The notes beneath the pieces were generated by a model. That model searched no databases, had not been told where the DNA came from, and saw only the letters and a program-made list of their open reading frames with translations. Positions 24,940 to 51,200 of a DNA stretch of 64,000 bases are shown here, piece after piece. The stretch lies in the NCBI GenBank assembly GCA_034008185.1, contig CM067107.1, forward strand, positions 62,001-126,000. The letters are read 5' to 3'. Position 1 is the first letter of the stretch, and each line of letters begins with the position of its first letter. Source of the stretch: Gorsachius magnificus (taxonomy: Eukaryota; Chordata; Aves; Pelecaniformes; Ardeidae). The translations under genes and the position numbers were made by a program.

Positions 24940-25413
24940 GGGCTGCTCCCCCCGAGTCCCTGCCACGAGCGCGCGTGTCACACCCGCGCATGTCACACCC
25001 GCGCGCACGTGGCCTCACGCCCCTGGGTGACAGCGCGACACCCCCCCCAACCCCCCCGCCCCCCCCCACCCCCCCACCCCCACCCCCCTCTGCCGCCCAT
25101 CCCCCCCCCATCGCCCCCCCCCCCCCCCCCCAACCCCCCCTCCCACCCCGCAGCGGGGCCGCCCCCCCCCCGCTCCCGTAGGCGGAGCCGGCCCCTCCCC
25201 TCCCCCCGCCCCTCCCCCCCCCCCGGATTTTTTCCCATCCCTCCATCACCGGGAGTTTCCCATCCTCCATCCGGAGCATCTTCATCCTCATCCCCGCCCC
25301 CCAATCTCCGTGACCCCCCCCAATCTCCGTGCCCCCCCCCCACCTCCCTGACCCCCCTCATCTCCGTGACACCCCCCCCCCCCCCCCCCCCCCGCGGACA
25401 AGCCCAGGCCAAG
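24940..25413 (+). promoter_or_regulatory. CpG-rich region, possible GABBR1a promoter and first exon
   Basis: CG-dense sequence (GCGCGTGTCACACCCGCGC near 24970, GGCGGAGCCGGCCCC near 25180) ends at a consensus donor, CCAAG|GTAAGA, at 25413. A GABBR1 5' exon is expected upstream of the first sushi exon at 27966. The signal-peptide coding part could not be identified, so this link is inference. Confidence 0.35.
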
Positions 25414-26410
25414 GTAAGAACCCCCCCAAAAAAATAGGGGCCCCCCCTTTTTGGGTGGGGTGGGTCACGCTGTAGGGTGGGGGTGGGGAGAGCTGGGGGG
25501 GGGAGGGAGGGGCACTGACCCCCCCCCTTTTGTGGCCGGGGGAGGGTGGGGTTGACCCCCCCCTTGTTTTCACGCAGGGGTTGCACCCCAATAATCCCCC
25601 CCCCAAAATCTGCAACCCCTCGGACCCCGCCCCCAGCCTGGGACACCCCCCCCTCCCCCAGCCTGGGCCCTGGGTCCCCCAAACTTCCCCCCCCCACCTG
25701 AGACCCTATTCCCATCCCCCCCCTATCCTGGACCCCCCCCTTACCCGGGGGTCCCCCCTCACACCCCCCCTGCACCCCCCCCACCGGCCCCCCCCCCCCC
25801 CCCCCCAACCCCTCCCCCCCCCCTCCCTCCCCCCCGCCAGCTGGGGTCCCATGGGTGCCCCCCCCCACCCCGCTGCGAGCTTCCCCCAGCAGTGCCACGG
25901 GGGGGGGAGGGGGGGAGAATATGGGGGTTGGGGGGGCCCGGGGGGGCCCCGCTTGTGTGCTATAGCTCAGCAGTAACCAAGCAACCACCTGAGCGCCTCT
26001 AATTAGCCCTGATTAGAGCCGGGGTTAATTAACCCAAGGCCTGGCTCTGCTGGGGGGGGGGCGAGCTGGGAGTGCCCCTCCCCCTCCCCATCTTCCCCCC
26101 CCCCCCCCGGATTGGGCCCACCCGACGCCCACCGGGAAATTCTTCGATAAAGAATTCGTTATTTTTTTTTAATTTTTTTTGTTTTCTTTTTCAAAGAATT
26201 TACCCCCCCCCCCAAAAAAAATAGAAAAGGAAATTTAAATTTAAAAAAAAAATTCGAAAAAATTTGAAAAAACATCAAAAAAATTTGAAAAAATTCCACG
26301 GCAATGGAAAGAATTGACAATTTATTTTCTGTTTGGGTGAATAAGGCCCGGGGGGGGACGGGACATGGGGGGGCTGGACCGGGTGTTTGCACGCTCGTGT
26401 CCCCCAAATT
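25414..26410. other. Probable GABBR1 5' intron with C-run repeats and an AT-rich island
   Basis: Bases 25420-25960 are C/G homopolymer-rich. Bases 25960-26045 form a short ordered AT-containing island with two palindromic motifs. Bases 26150-26330 are A/T-rich, with long T and A runs, before another minisatellite begins. No exon identified. Confidence 0.35.
26012..26035. promoter_or_regulatory. Palindromic AT-rich element
   Basis: GGGTTAATTAACCC (26022-26035) is a perfect 14-base palindrome resembling overlapping homeodomain or HNF1-type half sites. Just upstream, CTCTAAT (25997-26003) and ATTAGAG (26012-26018) form an inverted repeat. This stands out from the surrounding G/C homopolymers. 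Confidence 0.35.
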
Positions 26411-26414
26411 TGTG

Positions 26415-27410
26415 TGTGCGAGGGGGGTGTAGGTTGCACCGTGTGTGTGCAAGGGGGGTGTAGGTTGCCCTGTATGTGTGCAAGGGGGGTGTAGCTTGCC
26501 CTGAGTGTGCATGGGGTTATAGGTTGTGCTGTGCGCGTGCAAGCGGGGTGTAGGCTGCACTGTGAGTGTGTAAGCAGGGTGTAGGCTGACCGTGTGTGCA
26601 AGTGGGGTGTAGGCTGTGCCATGTGTGTGCAAGTGGGGTGTAGGTTGCATTGTGCATGTGCAAGGAGGGTGTAGGTTGCACCATGTGTGTGCAAGCGGGG
26701 TGTAGGTTGCACTGCGAGTGTGTAAGCGGGGTGTAGGTTGTCCTGTGCACGTACAAGCGGGATGTAGGTTGCACTGAGTGTGTGTAAGTGGGGTATAGGC
26801 TGCACCATGTGTGTGCAAGGAAGGTGTAGGTTGCACTGTGGGTGTGCAAGGGGGGTGTAGGTTTGTGTAGTGTGCAAGCGGGGTGCAGGCTACGTTGTGC
26901 GTGCCTAAGCAGGGTGTAGGCTGCACCATGTGTGTGTAAGCAGGATGTAGGCTGCATTGTGGGGGTGGGGTGTAGGTTGCACTATGTGTGCAAGTGGGGT
27001 GTAGGTTGCCCTGTGCGTGTGCATGTGGGGGGCCCCAAGGGTGGTTGGAAACGGGGTGTGGCTTGCACAGTGCAAAAACGGGTGTAAGGCCGGGGCAGGT
27101 TGCGCTGCGTGTGCAAGCGGGGTGTAGGTTGCACCATGATTGTGCAAGCGGGGTGTGGTTTGCGCTGTGTGTGTGCAAGCAGGGTGTAGGTTGTACTGCG
27201 TGCGCAAGCGGGGTGTAGGTTGTGCTGTGTGTGTGCAAGTGGGGTGTAGTTTGCGTCCTGTGTGTGTGTAAGCAGGTGTAGGTGGCTGTGAGTGGCAAGC
27301 AGGGTGTAGGTAGCGCTGTGAGTGAGTGTGCAAGCAGGGTGTAGGTTGTGCTGAGTGTGCAAGGGGGGTGTAGGCTGCCCCGTGTGTGTGCAAGGCGGGT
27401 GTAAATTGCA
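26415..27410. repeat. About 28-bp minisatellite (GTGTGCAAGCGGGGTGTAGG)
   Basis: About 35 tandem copies of GTGTGCAAGNGGGGTGTAGGTTGCRCYGTG. The minus-strand frames rich in Thr/His/Pro (PTPRLHTHS repeats) come from the repeat and are not genes. Confidence 0.95.
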
Positions 27411-27539
27411 CCGACCGGGGGGGATTTTCGCTCCGTGGGGGACTCTGGGTGTGTGCGGGGGGGGGCTCGGGGGGCGTGGGGCTGGTCTTGGCAGGGGCTC
27501 TATAGGGGCTCTGCTCCAAAGGGGCTGTAGGGTCTGGAG

Positions 27540-27765
27540 GTGTAATCTATAGGGGATGAAATCCATACTGTGTACTCTATAGGGGTTGCAGCACACATGG
27601 GGTGGCCTCTATGGGGGTTGCAGCATTTGTGGGGTCGTACTCTATAGGGGATGCACTCTATAGGGGCTGCAGGACATGCGGGGTGGCCTCAGGGGGCACG
27701 GGCTGTTACGCATGGGGCTGACGCTATAGGGGCATGGGGCCCGCCACGGGGGGGTGCACACCGGG
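27540..27765. repeat. CTCTATAGGGGNTGCA short repeat
   Basis: Seven or so copies of CTCTATAGGGG followed by ATGCA or TTGCAGCA, at irregular spacing. Confidence 0.7.
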
Positions 27766-27965
27766 AGCGTATTCCATAGGGTGTCCACCCCTTGGTCCCC
27801 CCACCTCGTGCTGGGTGGGGTTGGGGGGCTGGCCCCCCCCCCCCCGCGGGGCCGTCACCGTCCCACAGATGCTGGTGCGGGCTGCTCTGGGGGGGTGCAC
27901 GCGCGAGGACACGCGGGTGACAACCTCCCCCCCCCCCCCCCCCCCCCCCCCCCCATCCCCTCCAG

Positions 27966-41401
<13,436 letters not shown>

Positions 41402-43300
41402 CAACCCCACCCCAGCACACAGGGGGGGACAGGGCTGATTGCCGAGGGGTGGAGCTAAGTGGGGTGGGGTCGGTGGGTGGGGCCAGGCAGGGAGGGCGGA
41501 GCCTCTTTGCCTTATGATTGATTATTTATTTATTTTTTAACGCGCGTGTCTCTTCGTCTTACCCTGGGAGACCATGGCCCCTGCCCGGCGCTCCTGGTGT
41601 CACCCGCCCTCCGACTGTTGTCAGGCAGAAAAACTATGGGGTGGGGGGGGAGAAGATGGTTCTTAATTTGGGGGGGGTGCACAGAGTAAGCACAGGTCAA
41701 CGACATGGAAGGCACCCCCCCCCGTCACACCCTCCCCTACAGCCGTTCCCACCTCCCTCTCTGCTCCAGCTGTAGCACAGTCGGACATTCCCGCTGACAT
41801 GGCCTCCTCCAACCTGTCCCTGCCGCACCCCCACAACACCCCCCCCCCCCCAACTTCCATCGCCCATCGCCGCTGCGCACAACCAGAGCTCGGCTCCCGG
41901 CGTAGCCACCGACCCCCCCTGTAAGGGTGGTGGTGGTGTAGCCCGGTGTCGAGACAGGCGCCGCAGGGATGCAGGATCAGGCCTGGGAAGGCAGGCGGTC
42001 GCGTCGCGTGTGGCGATTCCCGTAGTTTAATTAGCCAGGCTGTAGTGTACAACTTAATTAATTAAGTCTAGTCAGGCTGTAGTGCACCACTCGTACGTAC
42101 AATCGAACTGCATCGCGCATCCGGATCGGTTACTACAAGGCGCGGTCCGGCTGTAGCCGATGGCTGCTTTGGGATCCGTTGTTGGCGTAACCGGATCCTG
42201 TTTTTCATGCCGTGTTGTCCAACTGGAGCTCGTAACCGGCGGTGGGGAGGCGCGCGCCCAGGCGGAGCCCACGGCGGGGGCTGGAGGTTCGGCGGGCGGC
42301 GTTGGGTCAGGTCCCGGACGCGCAGACTGTTGTAGCCGGGGTCTGGTTCCTCCTCTGTACAGAAGCACTTTAGCGGACAACCGGACCCTGCTTCTCCTCC
42401 CCATGTCTGTCGTGGTGTTCGGCCGTGGAAGGGGAACCACGCCGTGCCCCCGCCACCAGGGGGCGTCCCTCCCCAGAGCTGGCATGCCCCCGTACAGCCA
42501 GAGGGGTCTGGGCCAAGCTCACAGCTGGGCTCAGCCTTGGGGTGTTGGGGCGTCAGCAAGTTCACCGAGAGGATCTGGCTGGTCCTGGATACAAGAGGTC
42601 CTGGATCTGATTGTCACTGGATCCGAGCGCCCTGGATCTGACTGTCCCTGGGTCCAATTGTCCTTGGATCTGATTGTCCCGGTTCTGATTGTCCCTGGGT
42701 CCGAGCAGTCCTGGATCTGATTGTCCTGGTTCTGATTGTCCCTGGATCCGAGTGGTCCTGGATCCAATTGTCCCTGGGTCCAGCTGATCCTGGGACCCCT
42801 CAGTCCAGCACCAGGTACAACCACCCCAACAGCTTCAGCACAGCCGCACAACCCCCCCCATGTCCTTGCTTTGATGTCACCCCCTCCAAAAATCCAGGGG
42901 GGGCCCTACCCCCTGCTCACCTTTGGTTGTAGTAGAGTTTAACCTCCCCGTCCCCCCCCCCTCCCCCCCCCCTCCCACACACACCAGTGCCAAACACCAT
43001 CCCTACCCCGTGCCACCAGTACCGGGAACGGCGCTGATAGGGGTTGGGGTGCCAGGCACCGCGGGCGGGCGGAAGGGGGATGGAATGGGACACCCCGTCA
43101 CCCCCAGGGACACAGGTGGCCCCGCTGGTGGGGAACCCTGATCCTCTCCCTCTGTTGAACCCTAAAATTGCCGATTTACAGCCCAAAAAAATCCAACCCG
43201 CAAGCCCAGGTGCCCTGACTGGGGGAGGGGCAAGTGAGGGGGTTGCTTTTGGGATGAGGGTTGGAAAAGAAGCACCAGGACACAGTCGGCATCCAGGAAA
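41402..43300. other. Intergenic region between GABBR1 and the RNF225-like gene
   Basis: Bases 41402-41540 are probably the GABBR1 3' untranslated region, ending near an AT-rich ATTTATTTATTTTTT. Two direct copies of CAGGCTGTAGTG (near 42030 and 42070) flank TTAATTAATTAAG. Bases 42585-42800 hold a CTGGATCTGATTGTCCCTGG minisatellite. The remainder is G/C-rich and featureless. No gene supported. Confidence 0.4.
42585..42800. repeat. CTGGATCTGATTGTCCCTGGG minisatellite
   Basis: About nine copies of a 20-27-base unit, GTCCTGGATCTGATTGTCCC with optional TGGGTCCGAG. Confidence 0.9.
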
Positions 43301-43512
43301 ACAACCGGGTTTAATAAGGGGGGGGGGGAAGGCCAGGGCTGGGGCCCCCCCCCCCCCAACCCCCCCGAAATCCTGATACCAAGGTGGGTGTCCCCACCCC
43401 CACCCCAAGCCATGGGTGGGCGAGGGGACAAGCTCAGAGTCCACAGGGGTCCATGGGCCAGCAAAACACCGTGGGGGGGTCCACGATGTGAAGAAAGGGG
43501 GGGGGCCCCCCT

Positions 43513-46541
<3,029 letters not shown>

Positions 46542-47596
46542 TCAGGAGAGACACTTGTCCCCTCGCTTCCATAATCGGGGGGGGGGGGGGGTGTCTAGAT
46601 CAAGCCCCTTTAATTAAAAGGGAAAAGCAAGTGCCGTGGGTCCCAGTGAGGTTAAACACCCTTCCCAGTACAAACTGGGAAGGCTCTGGGAGTGCCTCGC
46701 AGAGGCAGGGGGTCCCCCAGGACTTTTCACAGGTCACTGGGTACCACCCGTGCACACCCAGACACCCTAAATCCCCCCCATGGGGTGTTCAACCACCCAC
46801 AGTTGGGGTGTCTACACAGATGAGGGGGGGACTCTCGCTCTCCCCGAGTTGACAAGGTGGCCCAGGGGTGTCCCCAAACCCTGGCTGTGACACAGGGGTG
46901 TCCCTCCAGGTCGCGTGTGACTTCCCCCGAGTCAGGACAGTGTGCATCAGGGTGTAACGTACAGGCGTAGAGCAAGCCCGGCGTGTCACAGGGTTGTATG
47001 ACACAGGCAGAGGGGTGTCCCCATCAACGAGGGGACACCCTCCCCCCGCCCCGAGTGTCTTGTGTTTGTGGGTGTTGTGGTGTACATGAGCAACAGGGTC
47101 TGTGCTAGGACAATCGCACTGTCCCAGTGTTACTGGTGAGCACAAAGACCAGCTGGGGGGAGTGGGGGGGCAGAGGGAAACCCCAACCCCCCCCAGCCCT
47201 CAGACACCCCAAACTCCCTCCAGACCCTCCCCCAAAACCCCAACACCCCCCCCCCAGGAAGCCTCTGTGCTCCTTCAAGACAGCGCCTTCCAGCTCACCC
47301 CTATGGCAGGAGACCCCCCCCAAACCCCTCTACTATAAACAGCCGCCCCCCCCCCCCCCCAAGGCACAGCCATCTCCCACCTCCTGCGGCCTTTAGAGCC
47401 CCCCCAACTCCTATCTCAGGGCACCCCCCAAGCCTGAGCCTCCCCAATTCCTACCTCAAAGGCCCCCCCGCCCCCCAGCCCCAAGAGGCCTCACGGCCCC
47501 CCACGCCCCCCCGGGGTCCCCCGGGGCCCCCAGCCCCTCCCGAGCCCCGGACCCCCCGCTCCCGGCCGGTGGAAGCCCCGGACGCGCCGCACTCAC

Positions 47597-47630
47597 ATGG
47601 CGGCAGCGGCAGCGGCGGCGAAGAAAAAGG
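47597..47630 (-). promoter_or_regulatory. RPS5: RPS5 transcription start with 5' TOP tract and untranslated exon 1
   Basis: On the minus strand, CCTTTTTCTTCGCCGCCGCT begins at 47630. A C start followed by an oligopyrimidine tract is the 5' TOP signature through which mTOR/LARP1 control translation of ribosomal-protein mRNAs. The short untranslated exon ends GCCGCCAT|GTGAGT at 47597. About 20 bases upstream is GGATAAGAGG, a weak TATA-like element. Confidence 0.75.
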
Positions 47631-48228
47631 CCCCACACGGGGTCTCCCGGCCTCTTATCCAGGGGCGGGCGCACACTTCCGTCCGCGCATGCGCAAGACG
47701 CCAGCGCGACGCCGCGCTTCCGCCCGTTCCGCCCTCACTGCTGATATTCTTTGCACATGCGCGCACAGAAGGGCCCACCCCACCTATTGCGCAGGCGCAG
47801 AGGGCGATAGTGAAGCCGGGAGCGGCCATGTCTGTTGAGGGCGCCTGCCCTAACGCTGCTATGTGAGGGGGGAAGTCCCCTATAGGGGGGCAGAGACACG
47901 CGTGGGGGGAGGGGGGAGAGTCGAGGCGGGGGGTCCTAAGGGGGACACGGGGGGGGTAGGGGAGCGAGGGGGAGAGAGAGGACCCCCCCGCCCCAGGAGT
48001 AACGCAAACTCCCCAGTACCGGGGAGCGACCAATCGGGCGGCGAGGAGCTCGTTAGCGTCACGGGTCGCTGGGCAGAACGGGGGGGGGGAAGGGGGAAAC
48101 GCTGCCGCGGGGGCTGCCGGGATCGTGGCGCTGCGGGGCGGGGGGGCCGGGGGGGGGGCCGGGGGGGGGGGGGCGGTAACCGGGTGTGCGGGTCCCGTCC
48201 CCGGGCCTCTCCGCGGGTCCCCGCCGCG
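47631..48228. promoter_or_regulatory. Bidirectional CpG promoter between RPS5 and FLOT1
   Basis: The 600 bases between the two divergent genes are CpG-rich. They contain an NRF1-type palindrome GCGCATGCGC (47685-47694), further near-matches (CATGCGCGC near 47757, TGCGCAGGCGCA near 47789) and ETS-type ACTTCCG and GCTTCCG sites (near 47676 and 47716). This is a typical housekeeping architecture. Confidence 0.7.
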
Positions 48229-51200
48229 ATGTTCTTCACCTGCGGCCCCAACGAGGCCATGGTGGTGTCGGGTGAGTCGGGGTCCCCCCCCCGCCTTCCT
48301 GGGGTCTCTGGGGGTCCCCCTCACCCCGGGGTCTCTGGGGGTCCCCCCCCCCGGGCCCCGGCCCCCCCCCCCGGGTGGGTTCCCCCCCCCCGGCCCGGGG
48401 CCCCTCCTCGGCCCTGGGTCCCCCCCCCCCCAGGGTCTCTGGGTCCCCACGGGGTCCTGGGTGCCCCCCACCCCGGACTCCTGGGTCCCCTGGGGTGCCT
48501 GTGTTTTCCCCCGCCCCTGAGGTCCCTGGGTGTCGTCGTCCCCCCCCCGGGACTCTGGGTCTTCCCCCCCCGGATTCCTGGGTCCCTCCGGGGTTCCTGG
48601 GTCCCCCCCACCCCGGACTCCTGGGTTCCCATGGGGTGCCTGTGTTCCTCCCCCCCTACCCGGGGTCCTTGGGTACCCCCCACCCGGGACTCTGGGTCCC
48701 CCCTACCCTGGACTCCTGGGTGTCCCCCCCCCCCAGACTTTTGGATCCCCCCTCTCCCCAGATTCCTGGGTGTGTCCCCCCCCACCCCCAGGTTCCTGGG
48801 TCCCCACGGGACTCCTGGGTGTCCCCCCACCCCGGACTCCTGGGTCCCCACGGGACTCCTGGGTCCCCCCCACCCATGATTCCCTCTTTACTTCTATGTC
48901 CCCACAGGTTTTTGCCGCAGCCCCCCCGTGATGGTGGCCGGGGGGCGGGTGCTGGTGGTGCCGTGTCTGCAGCAGATCCAGCGGTGAGGGGGGACACGGG
49001 TGGGGACAGGGGGACACGGAGGGGGGACACATGCACACGGGGGGGGACACAGGGGGACATGGTGACACAGGGGCAGTGACAAAGGGACTGGGGGGGGGGC
49101 ACAGGTGGGACTAAGGGGGAAGGGGGACACGGGGGGGTGACAAGAGAGGGCACCTGGGGGACTGGAGGGGACAGCGGGGGACAGCGGGGTGACACCTCCC
49201 TCCCCCCAGCATCTCCCTGAACACCCTGACCCTCAACGTGCGCAGCGAGAAGGTCTACACCCGCCACGGCGTCCCCATCTCCGTCACCGGCATCGCACAG
49301 GTACCCCCCCCGCCCCCCCGTGTCACCCCCCCATCCATGTCGCCCCATCCCGTGTCACCACCCCACCCCAGGAGACACCGGTGGCCTTGAGGGTGGGGGG
49401 CGGGGGGGGGGGGGGGATTGTAGTGGGCCCCACCGACCCCTTAAAAGGGGCGTTAGGGGGGGTTCGTGGGGGGGGGGGGGTGCTTAAAAGGGCTTTGTCA
49501 TGGTGGGGCGCACCGCCCATTTAAAGGGCCAGCATCGCTAAATTATCACCACAGACTCCACCCCGGGGGGCGATGGCTCCTTAAAGAGGCAGCGCTGGGG
49601 GGGGAGGGGAGGGGGCTGCACTGGGAGGAGCAATGGTGTCTTAAAAGGGGTCTGTCATGGTGGACGCCCCCCCCCCCAGACCCCCTTGGGAAAGGAGGGG
49701 ACAGCATTTTCTTAAAAGGGCGTTGTCATGGTTCCCCCCCCCAACTTTCTATAAGGGGTAATGGTCTCTTGAAAGGCGTTTGTCATGGTCACACCCCCCC
49801 CCCCCCCCAAATAGTTGGGTAGGGTGTGCTATCCCTTTAAAAGGGCACCCCTATAGAAGATTCACGCGTGCCGTGGTCTTAAAGGGGCCGCTCGGGGGTG
49901 GGCCCCCGGGTGGGGGGGGGGGTGGGGGGGGGGGTGGGGCCGCGTGTGCGAGGCGGGTGCGTTCCCCGGGGCGGGGGGGGGAGCAGGTGAAGATCCAGGG
50001 GCAGAACAAGGAGATGCTGGCGGCCGCCTGCCAGATGTTCCTGGGCAAGACGGAGAGCGAGATCGCCCAGATCGCCCTGGAGACCCTCGAGGGCCACCAG
50101 CGCGCCATCATGGCCCACATGACCGTGGAGGTAAGGGGGGGGGTGGTGATGGTGTTGGGGGGGGTCTGGCCACGCCCTTTTGGGGGTCTGGCCATGCCCC
50201 TTAGGGTCAGTCAGGCCCCTTTCGCAAAGGCCCATACCCTCTTAGGAGCCTTGGGTTCCCCTAAGCCCCACCCTCTTGGCACAAGCCCCACCCCTTGGCA
50301 CAAGCCCCACCCCCTTTGTGCAAACCCCGCCCCTTGAGGCCACACCCCCTTGGCATGGGGCCCCTCCCCCCCATGTGGGAGCTCCTCCCCTCTCCCCTCC
50401 CCCCCCAGGAGCCCCTCCTCCCCCGTGCAGAAGCCCCGCCCCATGGCCTGTGAAGGTCCGCCCCTTTCAGAGGCCACGCCCATCCCGCTGAAGCCACGCC
50501 CCCCCGGTCGGGAGCTCTACCCTGGTGGCCCCGCCCACTTTTGGAGGCCCCGCCCCCGAGGCCCCACCCACCCAAGCCCCGCCCCTGTCATCCCCCTCGA
50601 CCCCCCCCCCCCCCAGGAGATCTACAAGGACCGGCAGAAGTTCTCGGAGCAGGTTTTCAACGTGGCCTCCTCTGATCTCGTCAACATGGGGATCAGCGTG
50701 GTCAGCTACACCCTGAAGGACATCCGATGACCAGGTGCAGGGGGGGGGGACCGGGGGGGGACAGGGGGTCAGCGTGGTCAGCTACATCCTGAAGGACATC
50801 CATGATTGACCACATGACAGCAAGGGGGGGACGTGGTGGGGGACACAGTGGGGACAGGGGTGTCAACATGGTCAGCTACATCCTAAAGGACATCCACGAT
50901 GACCAGGTGACAGCGGGGGGGGGGAGAACATGGGGGGGGACACAATGGGGACAGGGGTGTCAGCATGGTCAGCTACACCGGGGACACTGGGGGGGGACAC
51001 GGTGGGGCGAGACGTGACTCTGGGGACATGGGGGTAAATGTGGGGATGGGGACAATAACCCAGGGGTGAGGATGGGGGTCACAGGAAAAGGGACTTTGGG
51101 GACAAAAGGAGACAGGACAAGGACAGAGGGACAGTGTGGTAGGGACAGGGACCTGGAGGTGGGGGACGTTGGGTGAAGGATGGGGACGTTGGAGTGGGGA

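Noticed and set aside
23663..25291. 542-codon open frame on -
   Set aside because: It crosses three unrelated repeats and a CpG-rich block; composition explains it.
25400..25413. GABBR1a signal-peptide exon ending at CCAAG|GTAAGA
   Set aside because: The donor is good, but the preceding sequence has no hydrophobic leader and no clear start; kept only as a possible untranslated exon.
26159..27298. Thr/His/Pro-rich open frames on - that look like a repeat protein
   Set aside because: The 28-bp minisatellite produces open frames in more than one phase; no start context, no domain.
26415..27410. CRISPR-like regular repeats
   Set aside because: Units are contiguous without unique spacers and the context is a vertebrate genome.
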